A stretch of DNA of 64,000 bases from Rhinopomastus cyanomelas (GCA_013400115.1 VXBP01009023.1:62001-126000), one strand, 5' to 3'; numbered from the stretch's first letter, positions 22,819 to 36,900 are shown. Notes: generated by a model not told the origin, from the letters alone. Program-made: numbers and translations.

Positions 22819-25800
22819 ATGCTGCGGCTTGGTCTGTCCCGGTGCCGGCTGCTCCGCGGGCCCGTGTGCCGGCGCGGGGCGGCGGGTGACACAGAGCGGG
22901 GCTCGGCTCTACCTCTGAAGACCCCCAAGGTACTGGCGGAGTACGTTTACTGGACGCTACGGGGAGTTGCCCTGCTTCCCCCCAGTTAACGTTCGCTCTC
23001 CGCCCTGGCTCAGGGTACCCGCGACCACCCTCCCGCGCACGTGCGGCTCCGCGACCTCCTCCTCGCCACTGTCGTGGCCTGTTTCAAGCGGCACGGGGCG
23101 TCCGCCATCGACACCCCTGTGATGGAGCTGCGGGTGAGGCGGCACTAAGACTATTCTCTACCCCTCTCCTCCGCCACTGGGGCAGCGGGGCCCCACTCTG
23201 CTCTTCCTGGGGTCCCTTCCGCACACCCTTTCCCCATTGGGGCAGAGCTGGGAGTGACCCCAGTATGGGGCATGGTGGGAAGGGTGGGGGCAGTCCCCAG
23301 TGCCTTTGGGGTCCTTGTCGGAGGAGAAGTTGGGGACATGGACACCCCTCCTGCCCCAGGTCACAGCGAAGATGTGTGTCGGGGTTGGGGAGGGTCCGTG
23401 GCCCCGCTGCCAGCACCGTCCCCAACACCTCTTCTTCAGGAGATGCTGATTGGGAAGTATGGGGAAGGCACGAAACTTATCTATGAGCTGCAAGACCAGG
23501 GAGGGGAGCTGCTAGCCCTTCGCTATGACCTCACTGTATCCTGCCCAGTGGCACTGGGGAGTCAGCTCCACTGCTATGGTTCACCCTGTCCTGCTTATGG
23601 ATCCACTTGGGGTGGCAGGAACCCCCTTCTTGTCCTAGCTGCTCTGGCTGTTGTCAACGTGACCCCACTCAAACCACCCCGCAACTAGGAAAAAATTGTT
23701 CCTCATGGCCAACCCAAACATCTCGTAGCGCAACTTGAGATGCACCAGTACACTCCCCTGTACTGATTTTGCCTTCTCCCAGTTATGCTCCCCACCTCCC
23801 TGCATGTTCTTGTCCTTAACTCCTTGGGCACCTAGGTGCCCTTCGCTCGTTACCTGGCCATGAACAAGATCACCAACATGAAGCGCTACCACATCGCAAA
23901 GGTCTACAGGAGGGACAACCCAGCAACGAGCAGGGGCCGCTACAGGGAGTTCTACCAGTGCGTGAGTGTTGGGGTGGTCTCCACAAGAGAGGACAGGAGG
24001 GTGTGGGGGGACTGGGGTGCCTTCAGCTGCTGTGGGGCTCTGGGACAGGCCTTGTGGAGTCAGAGTCTCCCAAAATAAGACAAAGCTTGCACTCAAAAGT
24101 GAGATTTATTCTCATCAGAATGGTTTATTGCACCCACAAATGTTAGTAACCAACAGATATGGAGGTCTGTCAAAGTGAAAGCCATTTAAAGTGATGTGAG
24201 GGACATGGTTTACTGGTGACCTACCAGAGCTGGGGGAACAGTTAGACTCAAAAGGTCTCTTCCAAATGAAACAATTCTGTGATCCTCTGACTTAAGTTGT
24301 AGGGATGATGACCCAAAACACTCATTTATTTTTAGATGAGGGCTCTGAACCTTCAAAGGAGTTTCCTTGGACAGTGTCATGATCCAAGGGGACATTTCCC
24401 AACTGCTGACCCTATCAGCAGCTGAGAGGTATCAGGTCAGGTGCATATCTGCCACAAGCTGAAGCACCTCAGCTTTGCCAGGAGCTTCTGCTGTTTCTTC
24501 TACCCCAGGATTTTGACATCGCTGGGCAGTTTGATCCCATGATTCCTGATGCTGAGTGTGTGAGGATTGTACACGAGGTCCTGAGCGACCTGCAGCTTGG
24601 GGACTTCCTCATTAAGGTGAGGTCAGAACCAAATAGTTTCCACCCCTCTGTGCTTTCCCTTCCTGTGGGCTTGAGGTACTGGTGAAAAGACCCAAGCAAA
24701 CACTGACAGTGGCTTCCTGCTCCTCTGGGGCAAGAAGAAACAGTGGCAGGAGTGGATCTCCTCTGGGCCAAGTATGTCTGTCCCACCCCCAGGTCAATCA
24801 CCGACAGATTCTCAATGGCGTTTTGGCCATCTGTGGTGTCCCTGAGAGCAAGTTCTTAACAATGTGTTCTTCTGTGGACAAACTGGACAAGGTGAGTGTT
24901 GTGCTTATAGACATCCTTCCCATCTCAGTGGGAGTGGATGTATCAGGCTGGGCAGGAGTGTGCAAAGGATTTGGGGAGCTCTGAGTGTGATTAAGAATGA
25001 AACTTGGGGTTTGCAGTCATCTTGTTAACAGCCCTTGTTAGGGAGACCTGGACGGTTACAGCAATCACTGACTGCTGTCTCCAAGTTCTGACTGTGGGCT
25101 GGTACAGATGATGTGAGATGAGAATGTCCCATAGCAATGGATCTTCCTTTCTCACCTCACAGATGCCATGGGAAGAAGTGAGGAATGAGATGGTAGGAGA
25201 GAAGGGACTCTCTCCTGAGGCCGCAAATAGCATTGGGAAGTACGTCCAGCTGCATGGTGAGTGCTGTAGACTGAGGCCTTGGCCTTTCTCTCCCCTTGTT
25301 CCTCCTCATCCGCCCCATCAATGTGCCAGGCCCACACAAGGCTGCAGGGGCTGCCATGCTGGCAGACCTGAGGCATGGCTGATTCCCACAGGTGGACTGG
25401 ATCTTGTTGGGCAGCTTCTCCAGGACCCAAAGCTATCCCAAAACAAACTTGCCAAGGAGGGGCTGGAGGACATGAAGCTGCTCTTTGAGTACCTGACGCT
25501 ATTTGGCATCATGGGGAAGGTGAGGAGGTGCACCGGCAGGAGGGGAGGGGATTGCTTTTTTGCATGCCCCCAGTGATGGAACTTCCCTTGCATCCCTCAG
25601 ATCTCCTTTGACCTGAGCCTGGCACGGGGTCTGGACTATTACACAGGAGTGATCTTTGAGGCTGTGCTGGTACAGCAGGAGAACAACCGCATGGAGGAGG
25701 TTTTTAGTGTTGGGAGTGTGGCTGGCGGTGGTCGCTATGATGAGCTGGTGGGGATGTTTGATCCCAAAGGCCGTAAGGTGCCCTGCGTAGGGGTCAGCAT

Positions 25801-27314
25801 TGGTATTGAGCGGATCTTCTCCATCCTGGAGCAGAGAGTGAAGGTGGGTGATGCAAGCGGTGCACTGGGGATGGCTCAAGGAAACCACATATCATTTATT
25901 AGTGTCCTACAGTGCCACAGCATTTGAGGGTAAAGAATTTTGAAGGAGGTGTTAGCAACCCTTAAATGTACCTGCACAAAAGACAGAGCCCTTTTCTGCA
26001 GGTCTGGGCAGCATTTCATAGCAGAAACCAATGACGTGTTAGGGACAGGCCCTGAGCTCTGTTCAGAGCTCTGTACCAGGCTCTGAACATTGTGCCCAAG
26101 TCACTTAGTTCTTATCTTTTGCCTGTGAGGTTTTCTGTCGTAGAGTTTACAGGGTGATGAACTGCAGTCCTTGCTCTGTAATGAGCACCCTGGGAGGAAG
26201 TTAATCACTGCATTTAGTTCTGAGTTCATGATTCATACAAAGTGAGGCTCAGGCTTGTACCTGGAGAATCAAAGGAGATGCTGGAAGGCTGTCTAGGTGC
26301 CATTCAGGAGGGAGGAAGGCCAAAGTCCCAAGAGTAGAGCAGCACATGACTTAAGTATTGTGTCACAGTGCAGATCCTCTGGTGCTCTCACTGAATGTGC
26401 CTGGGTTGTGTTATCTGTGTTAAATGAGCTTGTTTTGGGGAGTCAAGGTAAGGTGTGAAGGAAATACAAGCTTCAGGCACAAGCTGTACATTCCATCAGA
26501 GCCCATGAGTGTGTCTGTCTCTGCAGGCTTCTGGGGAGAAGATTCGAACGACCGAAACACAAGTGCTGGTGGCTACACCTCACAAACACTTAGTTGCTGC
26601 AAGACTGAAGCTTATTTCTGAGCTATGGGATGCAGGGATAAAGGTAAAGTAAGGACTTGGGGTTGGCAGTGATACCAGTGAGGGAAAGAAATCCTGAAGG
26701 GAGCTGCAGCACAGCAAGACCAGCTCTTTGAGATGTGGGCTGTCTTGTGTTGTAGCAGGCAGAGACAAAGAGCTGAGAGCACTAAAGGTAACTGCTTGCA
26801 GGAATAATGGAGAGTTTCTGTTTGGGTTCTGGTGCTGGCTGTTTAGCTTGAAGATTAATGAGAGCAAATTTTGCATTGATTGACCTTCTCCACTCCCTCC
26901 TAGGCAGAGATGCTGTACAAGAAGGATCCTAAACTGCTGAAGCAGCTGCAGTATTGCGAGGACACAGGCATCCCCCTTGCTGCCATTGTAGGAGAGCAAG
27001 AACTGGCAGACAGAGTTGTCAAGCTGCGAGATGTTGCACGAAGAGAAGAGGTGAGCACATCATCTTACACCAAGTTTCAAAAGTGCCTCTGCAATCCAGA
27101 GATTACTCTGGGTTGTTGGTTCCTTTGTGGACCTGTGGCACAGATCTGTTGGGTGACAGAAAAACAGACAGTCTGTGATTGGTGGTGATATCCCTAGCAA
27201 GGCTATAGGGCTTTGGTTCTGGTGCTATTGCCTCCTTCCTCTCCGATTGCTTTGTAGGTCGATATCCCAAGAGAAAAGCTCATCAGTGAGATCAGAAGGC
27301 GGCTGGAGCCCTAG
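22819..27314 (+). CDS. HARS2: Histidyl-tRNA synthetase, mitochondrial-type (HARS2-like)
   Basis: A class II aminoacyl-tRNA synthetase that charges tRNA-His. Twelve exons: 22819-22929, 23014-23133, 23440-23535, 23836-23961, 24509-24616, 24793-24891, 25163-25256, 25392-25519, 25601-25843, 26527-26643, 26904-27050 and 27258-27314, in phase, 481 residues. The N-terminus MLRLGLSRCRLLRGPVCRRG is arginine-rich without acidic residues, as in mitochondrial leaders, and there is no WHEP domain. Motif 2 (RGRYREFYQCDFDIAG), the HisA loop ARGLDYYTG (302-310) and motif 3 (355-366) are intact. The HisB loop reads GGGRYDE (336-342) where HARS1 has GGGRYDG. The gene is head-to-tail with HARS1, unlike the mammalian head-to-head pair. 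A 345-base block is identical to HARS1. Import into mitochondria is inferred from the leader alone. Confidence 0.92.
23686..23765 (-). repeat. Short CR1 LINE fragment
   Basis: The block GAAAAAATTGTTCCTCATGG matches the reverse complement of the CR1 sequence that usually precedes the 3' tail. It lies in intron 3 of the HARS2-like gene. Confidence 0.5.
24192..24296 (+). repeat. CR1 LINE 3' end
   Basis: Contains the ATGTGAGGGACATGGTTTAC and CTGGTGACCTACCAG stretches, shared with the copy ending at 32582. Located in intron 4 of the HARS2-like gene. Confidence 0.65.
25340..25684 (+). repeat. HARS2-like copy of the 345-base HARS identity block
   Basis: Reads identically, base for base by eye, with 34559-34903 in HARS1 (offset 9219). 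It covers the end of intron 7, all of exon 8, the whole 81-base intron 8 and the start of exon 9. High but imperfect identity continues through exon 9 and in exon 7, whereas other introns are unrelated. Confidence 0.9.
25844..26526. other. Intron 9 of the HARS2-like gene
   Basis: A 683-base intron with ordinary GT-AG ends. No repeat or RNA gene was recognised. The equivalent HARS1 intron is 4.6 kb because of CR1 insertions. Confidence 0.6.
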
Positions 27315-27950
27315 GACATTGATGGCCAGAGCTGTTTGACTGAACTGTGGTCCAACTGGAACCCTCCAGCACCTTTAACCATTCATTTACTGCTCAAGTC
27401 TGGTCTCTGTCTACTAGCATGAGGGGGAGGCAGTGCCAGCACATGGGGATCTGTTTTGGGAAGGAGCAGGCAGGCTTTATACATTGCAAACTGAGCTGTC
27501 ACCACCTTAACCTCCTGGGAGGGTTCCTGTAGCTGTGCAGTCTTTTCCATCCGCTAAGGGCAGTGGTTTGAGCACAGATGGATGTAGAGCAGCTCAGCAG
27601 GATCGGGCTGAGCTGGGAGTCAAATCTCTGCCTGTGGCAGTGGAAGGTTTGGGCCAAGTGCGGGGAAGAGCGGGCCCAGCCGATGGAGCACTCGGAGAAA
27701 GGGGCACTCCGGGCCGGTCCGTGGACAGACGCTGGATTTTGATAAATTAAGTAAAAAACATAACCACAACCCAGCCTGCTCCTGCAGCCTTCACTCACCG
27801 CAGTGTTCAGGCGACGCGGGAGCGTGAAGCGGGCGGGAAACCGCGGGAAGGGACGTGCGCCGGCGCGGAGCACCGCCCCGTCCGGGGCGCGCTGCCGCGT
27901 GCCCGAGGCCCCGCCCCGCGCAGGCGCCAACCCGCACAGCGGAAGCGGTG
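27315..27950. promoter_or_regulatory. HARS2-like 3' UTR and HARS1 promoter
   Basis: The left half should hold the 3' UTR of the HARS2-like gene, although no canonical AATAAA was found. From about 27820 the sequence becomes CpG-rich with GC boxes (CCCCGCCCCG near 27910) directly upstream of the HARS1 start, as expected of a TATA-less housekeeping promoter. Confidence 0.55.
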
Positions 27951-30900
27951 ATGGCGGCGGAGGCCGCAGTGCGGGAGCAGGCGGAGGTGGTGCGGAGGCT
28001 CAAACAGGACCAGGGCGATCCCGACGAGGTGCGGGGGGGTGCTGGGGTACTAGTGTGACTGAAGTTCGGGGGAGCTGGGGTGACTGGGAGCGGGAGGGAG
28101 GGGTGGGGTGCTGGGGTGACGGGAGCTGGAGGAGCTGGACTGCGGAGAGGGGGTGGAGAGAAGAGGCTTGGGAGAACTGAAAGTGAATAGGATGGGTCTG
28201 TGGGGACGGTGTTGATGGGCTAGGGGTGGCGTTGGGTGGGAATACTGGTCTGGGCTGGGAAGTGGTGGACTGAGGTGCCTGGGGAGACTGTGAGTCCCCT
28301 GCTATTGAGAGCACGAACGTGTGATGCTGGTGTTAGACTGGAGGAAGGATGCTTGGATCGGGAGGAGGATGCTGTGGTCAGCCTATACTGGGGTGCATGT
28401 AACAGGAGCAGGTGGTGCTGGGACTGGCATGGGAGATGTTGAGGGTAATGATGGTCCTGGGGTTCAGAAAATGGTGACCCCCAGTACCCCAGAATATTGG
28501 GGTGCTTGTAGCTAAATTGGGGAGTACTGGGGAGGAGCTGCTGTGGGAAACTGGGAATAGTGGATTGGTACTGAGAATGCTGAGGCTGAAAGTACTGGGC
28601 TCATCCCCAGCTCTCAACTTGTTCCCTCCCTAGATTGCAAAGGAAGTGGCCAAACTGCTGGAGCTGAAGGCACAGCTTGGGGGTGATGAGGGGAAGCACA
28701 AGTTTGTGCTCAAGACCCCAAAGGTAATGTCCCTGAGTAGAGAATCTGATTCCCTTTTGGTCAAGTCAAGGGGTCTTATGTCTGCTGGGCTCACTCCTCT
28801 TGAAGTGAGGTGTCTGTGGAAATTGGAAAGTGTTAGTAGTTTCACAGCTTCAAAGCATGTCTGCCCTTTAATTCCACTCCTTGGGTTGGCTCGTTGTGCA
28901 GGGCTCTGGTGGCAACATCTGTGTTGAGGCCGTTAACAGTTCTTGGCCATGCTGTCTTGCTCGAAAGCCCTGGACTCTGACTGCTGGACGTTAGCTGTTG
29001 TTTTCTGTGTCCTGAAACTCCCAGATTAGCTGTAGCTCTGCAGCTACTGTGGCAGGTCATGTCTGAGCTGTGTCCTCCTTGCCTGATATCTGTTGTCTGG
29101 ACCAGTCACTCTGGTTTTGTTAGCAGTGTAATAGCTACTTCACATTGTCTCTGGAATCTCTCAGCTGCAGGCCTCTAACTCATTCTGCCCTGTGTTTTTT
29201 CTCCTTATCATCCCTAGGGCACACGGGACTACAGCCCCAAGCAAATGGCCATACGAGAGAGAGTTTTCAATGCCATTATAACGTGCTTCAAGCGCCATGG
29301 AGCTGAAGTCATTGACACGCCAGTGTTTGAGCTGAAGGTGAATGAGGACTCAGCACTACTGGCTGAGGCAGTGAGAATCATCCAGATGAAAACTTGTGAC
29401 ATGATGAGCTTTCTTTTCCCATCTCCCAGGCATCCTCCTATTTTGGTTCTCTGTGCCTTCTAGGGCTGATCCCATGTCACTGAAGATGTTTTTTCTTCCT
29501 GTGTCCTTTTGTTGTAGGAGACACTGACAGGAAAATATGGTGAAGACTCGAAGCTCATCTACGATCTGAAAGATCAAGGAGGAGAGCTGCTGTCCCTGCG
29601 CTATGACCTGACTGTATCCTGCAGCAGCCAATACTGAGTGGTGTTGTCACCTTTTATTACCCTTTTTTTGTGGCCATGCCCTCCAAAGGAGGAGGAATGA
29701 CGTTCATGGCTCTGCCCCTGTACCAATAAGGAGAGCATGGGAAGGCAGTGTGGTTCAGTGTGGGCAGAAGTCTTCCTCAGCTATTTATTGTACATTGCTT
29801 CCGTTTGGTGAAGTAACACTTGTACGTGGGGATGTGGGAGTTGGGGAGTCAGGACCCTGCACTGCCTGTGACTGATAACTGTGTGGGGTGATCTCTCCCT
29901 GTTCCTGTCCTTAACCTTTCTGCCTCAGGTGCCCTTTGCTCGCTATCTGGCGATGAACAAGATCACCAACATTAAGCGCTACCACATTGCAAAGGTCTAC
30001 AGACGGGACAACCCGGCTATGACCAAGGGCCGCTACAGGGAGTTCTACCAATGTGTGAGTTTGTCCTTTGACAGGGACACTGCTGAGTGAGGCTGGAGCC
30101 TGGGGGGATGCAACCCTGCAAAAATGTAGCACTGAAGGCTGCAGTGGCTGTGGAAAGCTGAACAGGATCCATTAATCTTCTGAGCGTATGAAAAGCGGCT
30201 TAAGAGTAGGAGAGTGAGGGTGATGGCTGTAATGCAGGGTGCTGCTGTGTCAGGGAACTCCCCCACGTCTCTGGCCTGTTTTGTGCCTTGGAGGTGGGCA
30301 ACTTCTTGCCCCATCTCCTCCAGTCTGGTGGAGGTGAAGAATTTCCTTTGTGCTTAGTCACTCTTTATTTCGAAGGAATGGGAAAACCCAGAGGGCACAT
30401 TTCAGAGCAGGTAAGACAGCAGTTTCCTTAGTGGCTTTCCCAGAGTGGTAGCCCAGAGGAACAGCTTTGTTCCACTGTACTAACACAGTCCCTAGGATTT
30501 GATATTATTTGTGTTTAATTGTACCGCTCCTGTGGAGACATACTGGCTCCAGCTTGGTAAACTCCTGGTTCAGGACACCTTGGAGTCTTTACCTGTAACT
30601 GTCTCATCTGAAAGGCTGTTCCAAGATCTCATTCCCTAGGATAGCTGGAAAGAGTCTTCTAATATCCAGGCTGAACTTGCTTGTGTCTGATAGTTCACTT
30701 CTCCTTCTGCCAGTGCAGCTCTTTAATCAGCAGCTGTCATCCCTTGATATGGGTTCTTCCTCTTTCTTGAAAAAACATTTGGGAAACAGAGAAATCTTCC
30801 CTGCTGTAGGCCACATAATTCATACCGTCTCTCCCTGGAGATGTGACTTAACTTAGACCTGTAGCACTTTTTGTATCATAACTGTAACTTACCAGTCCTT

Positions 30901-33900
30901 GGTTGTGTGTTTTTCCTCTCTGAGATTCACCTGTCAGGTACAGCAGCAATGGCACTTTTTCTGACAGTATCAGACCTTGCCCAGCCCCCACAGGGATTGC
31001 ATCAGCCTTTGGTGTGCTTGGCTGATCGAGGAACGACAGGCAGGATCACAGCTCTTTCCTCCTCTGTTGGCCCAATTTCTCTGAAACCACATTGAAATTA
31101 ACCCACTTAATTACAATTATTCTCAAAATCTCTCTGAAGGCTTTGCTTTTGTGGATTCATGAACAGGGCTCAAATAAGAGGGCTTGTGTTGCTTCTGTAT
31201 TTTATTTCTCTGGACGCTGTTGTCTCTGCTGTTTTCCAGTCACCAGGTACCAGCCTCTTAGAACTAGAGCCTGACAGATGTTTTAACTGCTGGTTCATCT
31301 CTGGTGGAGACTGCTCAGGCTTTCTCTTTCTTTTCCTGTCTTGGCAGTTGAAATGGTGGTTTTACCTTGGTTGAGATGCTTCTCTTCTTCCCTGATCATT
31401 AACTTCATTAGGATGTGTGTTAGGAAAAAGTCCTAAGAATCAAGGGAAAACGTTTGGCATTTAGGTCCTAGCAAATAAGTAGTTTTCTTTTCCCCTTCCC
31501 AGTTCCTTTCTTCTGTTCCCTCACATCCCATTTCTGTTGCTTTTTGTAAAGAAACCACGGTCAGCAGCATAGTGGAAGCTGTATTGCTGCAGTGGTGCTG
31601 ATTTGCTCACTGGCTTTGCCTTTGTCCTCAGGATTTTGACATCGCTGGGCAGTTTGACCCGATGATTCCTGATGCTGAGTGCTTGAAGATTGTACATGAG
31701 ATCCTGAGTGACCTGCAGCTTGGTGACTTCCTTGTTAAGGTAAGACCAGCAGGTTGCTCTGTACCATAGGGGAAAGCAGTAGTCCTTGCCCTTGGCTCAG
31801 CCCCTGCTGGCCCCTTGGAATCAATAGAATAGTTTAGGTTGAAAAGGGACCTTAGAGAACACCTAGTGCCAAACTCCATGACATGGGCAAGGGCACCTCC
31901 TCAGTGCATGCACTGCATTGTCTTCAGACTCCCACCAAGTCATTTCTGGGTCCGAGACGTCTTGTAGGGTAAGAGATTAGAAGCCTGCCCTTGAACCTGT
32001 CTGGGACGAGCTGAAGAGCTATGCAGAGAAACTGCCTGTCCAGTTGCTGCATGTTTAGGCAGTGCTGAATCCAGATGCTTTTGTGGATGAGAAGACACTG
32101 CTACAAACAGGGAATGGTGGAAGAACCTGTCCATGATGTGTTTATCTTCCATAAGCCATTGTCTAGGGAAGAATCTGGAGCACAAGTGCTCTGAGGAACA
32201 GCTGAGGGGAACTGAGAGGGTTTAGTCTGGATAAAAGGAGTCTCGGGGGGACCTCATTCTTGAAAACTCCTTGAAGTTCAGGAGGTTCGAGCAAAGTGGG
32301 GTTTGAGTGATTATCCCAAGTAAGAAGCAACAGAATGAAGGGAAATGGCCTCAAGTTGTGCCAGGGGAGGTTCAGGTTGGTTATGAAGAACAATTTTATT
32401 TCCCAAAAGGTTTGTCTAGGCCTGGCCCAGGGCTGCCCAGGACAGTCCCCATTCCTGGAGGGCTTGAAAAGCCATGGAGATGAGATGTGAGGGACATGGT
32501 TTACTGGTGACCTGACAGTGCTGAGAGATTGGGTGGACTTCATAATCATGAAGGCTCTTTCCAACCAAAATAATTCTGTGTTGAGCCTGGAAGGTTACAA
32601 ACTCCCAAGCAGTCTTTGTGTCTGATTTCATTGTAGATGTTCTCACTGCCCATGGAAATGAATCATCTACCCTTTAGCCTCAGTTACCTGCTGGCACCAA
32701 GCACAGTTAAATCACAGAACTCACTATTGGGTCAAAAAAAAAACCCAAAACCTTAATGAGATTTTAACACAATGAGCGATCACTTTGCTTTTACGCAGAG
32801 AACACTGAATTAATCTCCTTACATTGTGGTCTGTTCCTCAACTGGTTTTACCCTCCCACGAGAGGACTTGTAGGCCCTGTTGCTTTTTCTGTTGAGTGGA
32901 AGCATCTGGGACTGTAGGAGGAGAATGAAAGAGTTCTGAACAAGCATTGGAGGAGTTGGTGCTTGTTGTGGGCAGACAGGCAGCTTAGCTCCCGTGAAGT
33001 GGGAGACAGAAACAGCATAAGATCTTAGAGACGTACTCTATGCTTCAACCTAGAGAGGAGAGAAACTGGCCACCACTGAAAAGTCTATTTGAGTTCACAG
33101 TTAATGACTTGGTCCCTCTCCCCTAGGTCAACGATCGGCGCATCCTTGATGGGATGTTTGCAGTTTGTGGTGTCCCAGACAGCAAGTTCCGAACAATCTG
33201 CTCTAGCGTCGACAAACTGGATAAGGTATGGAGTGCAGCTGCTGCTGCTAGTTTCTGTGAGTGTCTGAGACCCCTCTTGGGTCTGTGAGAACTGGCCAGA
33301 AAATGCTGATAAATCTTTTCTCTGGAGGCAAAGCAGTCACACAGGGAAAATGGGTTCAGTGCTTGCTTCTCCAACATTCCTTGAGGTCCTGATAAGGGGA
33401 AGTGCTCTTCCTGTTTGAGTTTCAATATCCCAAAACTTGAGTCTTCTGAAGGGGCTACTGCTCATGAACCAGAATCATGAAAACCTATCTCCAGACCAGG
33501 CCGGGGGCATTGCACAACCTCTTCAAATGCATCAGGTGCAGTTGGGTGATGTGATGAGTCAAAGGAATTGTAGAACATACTAAACTGGAGGGATCTTGAA
33601 AAAGCATCCCAGTCCAAGCTTTAGGAGAACTTCAGGCCTCAGTTGCCAGGCAAGCATGACATGAATAGAACATGGTAAATCCCTTTAGTGATGCTGGTCT
33701 GTTAGGTGTTGCAGTACTCCCTGTGCAACCACAGCCTGTCTCAGCACTCTTCTGTGTCTGCCAGAGGAGTTTTCCTTAAAGCAGGTTCCTTGGAGGCCCT
33801 TTTGGGTGCTGTGGGGTGATGGTAGCCCATCCGACATCCCCTGGTTGCACCAGTCATGCCACTGCTGTGGCACAGGTACTTTTATAAACCATGCTGTGTG

Positions 33901-36900
33901 TAGGCATCACTGCTTGGAGAGTTACCCAGGTTTGGAGTGACACAGAACAGCCCTCTCTGTGTGCAGCTATTCCTATAAGGCAGATGGTACCTATGGGTTT
34001 GTGCTCAAGCTGCATCAGGAGCACCAGCTGCTCTGAAGGTCTCCAGGGCATTCAGGCTCTCCGGGAGGAGGGAAAGGTGCCAGTGTAAGTACAACCTTTT
34101 ATTTGCAGATGATTGTCTAGACCATACACCCTAGTCAGATATAAAGATGCAGGGATCAGTCTGTAAGTGTGTGTACAGTCCTCCACCAACAGCCAAGGGA
34201 AAGGAACCTCAATGTGAAGTGCAGTGTGAAAACCTGGTTTTCTTGGCTAGGAATCTTGAATTTTTCTGTATTCAGAGTCCTGCAGGAGACACAGTGGCTG
34301 CATCCTGATTGCATCCAGGAGTGCTCCCAGCTTTTGCTGATGTCAGGGTTGGGATACAGACTGTGCAGTGGTACCAAAATATTCCTCTCTCCCCTCACAG
34401 ATGCCATGGGAAGAAGTGAGGAGTGAGATGGTAGGAGAGAAGGGACTCTCTCCTGAGGCTGCAGATCGCATTGGGGAGTATGTCCAGCTGCATGGTGAGT
34501 GCTGGGGGCTGAGCTCTTGGCCTTGTTCTCATTGTTCCTCCTCATGCACTCCACACAGGGCTGCAGGGGCTGCCATGCTGGCAGACCTGAGGCATGGCTG
34601 ATTCCCACAGGTGGACTGGATCTTGTTGGGCAGCTTCTCCAGGACCCAAAGCTATCCCAAAACAAACTTGCCAAGGAGGGGCTGGAGGACATGAAGCTGC
34701 TCTTTGAGTACCTGACGCTATTTGGCATCATGGGGAAGGTGAGGAGGTGCACCGGCAGGAGGGGAGGGGATTGCTTTTTTGCATGCCCCCAGTGATGGAA
34801 CTTCCCTTGCATCCCTCAGATCTCCTTTGACCTGAGCCTGGCACGGGGTCTGGACTATTACACAGGAGTGATCTTTGAGGCTGTGCTGGTACAGCAGGAG
34901 AACGACCATGTGGAGGAGGCTGTCAGTGTTGGGAGTGTGGCTGGTGGCGGTCGCTATGACGGGCTGGTGGGGATGTTTGATCCCAAAGGCCGTAAGGTGC
35001 CCTGCGTAGGGGTCAGCATTGGTATTGAGCGGATCTTCTCCATCCTGGAGCAGAGACTGGAGGTAGGTGACTTTGCTGCTCAACCAAATTTGTTAAAAAA
35101 ACAAAGATTTTGTGCTCTAAAGGGAGACTTCATGCTGGGAGTCTGCAACAAAGCATCCAGCCAAGATGAGGAGGTAGATAATGATTTCTATAAAGAGCTG
35201 GCTGAAGTCCAGGAGGTTCCTTAAGTGCATTGCTGACAGTTTCCTGATGCAAATAGTGGAAGAGCCCACTAGGAGAGGAGCACTACTGGATCTTGTACTC
35301 ACCAACAAGGTGGGTCTGGTTGAAGCAGTGAAGGTTGAGGGTTGCCTTGGTTGCAGTGACCATGAGATGGTGGAGTTCAGGATTTTGTGTGGTAGGAACA
35401 GAATAGCTAGCAGAATCACAACCCCAGACTTCAGGAGGGCCAACTTTGGCCTTTTCAAGCAACTGCCAGGGGAAATCCCATGGGACAGGGTACTGGCAGG
35501 TAAGGGAGCTCAGGATAGCTGGTTAACATTCAAAGACTGCTTTCTTGCAGCACAAGAAAAGAGCATTCCAACAAGAAATAAGTCAAGGAAGGGTGCTAGA
35601 AGACCTGCGTGGTTGAACAGGGAGCTGCTAGGCAAACTGAAGAGGAAAGACTATAGGTCATGGAAGGAGGGGGTGGCCACTTGGGGTGATTATAAGGCTC
35701 TGGTGAGAGAATGTAGGGATGTTACTAGAAAGGTCAAGGCCTCCTTGGAATGAAACCTTGCAAGAGAAGTTAAAGGCAACAAAAAGGGCTTCTTCAAATA
35801 CATTGCAGGTAAAACTAGAAGCAATGTAGGCCCCCTGCTGAATGAGGTGGGTGCCCTGGAGACAGAGGATATAGAGAAAGCAGAGATAACATCTTCTTTA
35901 CCTCTGTCTATACTTGTGGAGGCTGTCTCGATATCAAGCCCCAGACTGCTGAGACTCCAGAGGAAGTTGAGACAAGAGAGAAGCCTGCCTTGGTTGATGA
36001 GGACTGGGTTAGGGATAAGTTGAGCAAACTGGATGGACACAAATCCATGGGCCCTGATGGGATGCACCTGCACGTACTGAGGGAGTTGGTGGAAGTCATT
36101 GCTAGGCCACTCTCTTTTCTAAGTCATGGGGAACAGGAGAGGTGCCCAGGAACTGGAGGATAGCAAATGTTACCCCAATCTTTAAAAAGGGGAAGAAGGA
36201 GGACCCGGGTAACTGTAGACTGGTCAGCCTCACCTCCGTCCCAGGAAAGGTGATGGAACAATTTGTCCTAGAGGCTGTCTCCAGGAACATCAAGGACAGG
36301 AGGGTCATTAGGGACAGTCAGCATGGCTTCACAAAAGGAAAGTCATGCTTGACCAATCTGATAGCCTTTTATGAGGGCATAACCAGGTGGCTAGATGATG
36401 GCAGAGCAGTGGATGTGGTCTGTCTTGACTTCAGTAAGGCATTTGACACGGTCTCTCACAGCATCCTTGCAGACAAACTGAGGCAGTGTGGCCTAGATTT
36501 TCGGGTAGTGAGGTGGATTGTGAGCTGACTACAGGGTAGAAGTCAGAGAGTGGTGGTCAATGGGACAGGAGTACCCCAGGGGTCAGTGCTGGGACCAGTC
36601 CTGTTCAATCTATTCATTGATGACTTGGATGAGGGATTGGCATGCACTGTCAGCAAGTTTGCTGATGACACAAAGCTGGGTGGTGTCACCAACACCCCAG
36701 CAGACTGTGCTGCCATTCAGCAAGACCTGGACAGGCTGGAGAGCCGGGCAGAGAAAAATTTAATGAAGTATAACAAGGGTAAGTGTAAAGTCTTGCATTT
36801 GGGCAAGAACAACCCCAAGTACCAGTATAGGCTGGGGACTGACCTGTTGGAGAGCAGTGTAGGAGAAAGGGACTTGGGGGTCCTGGTGGTCAGCAGGATG

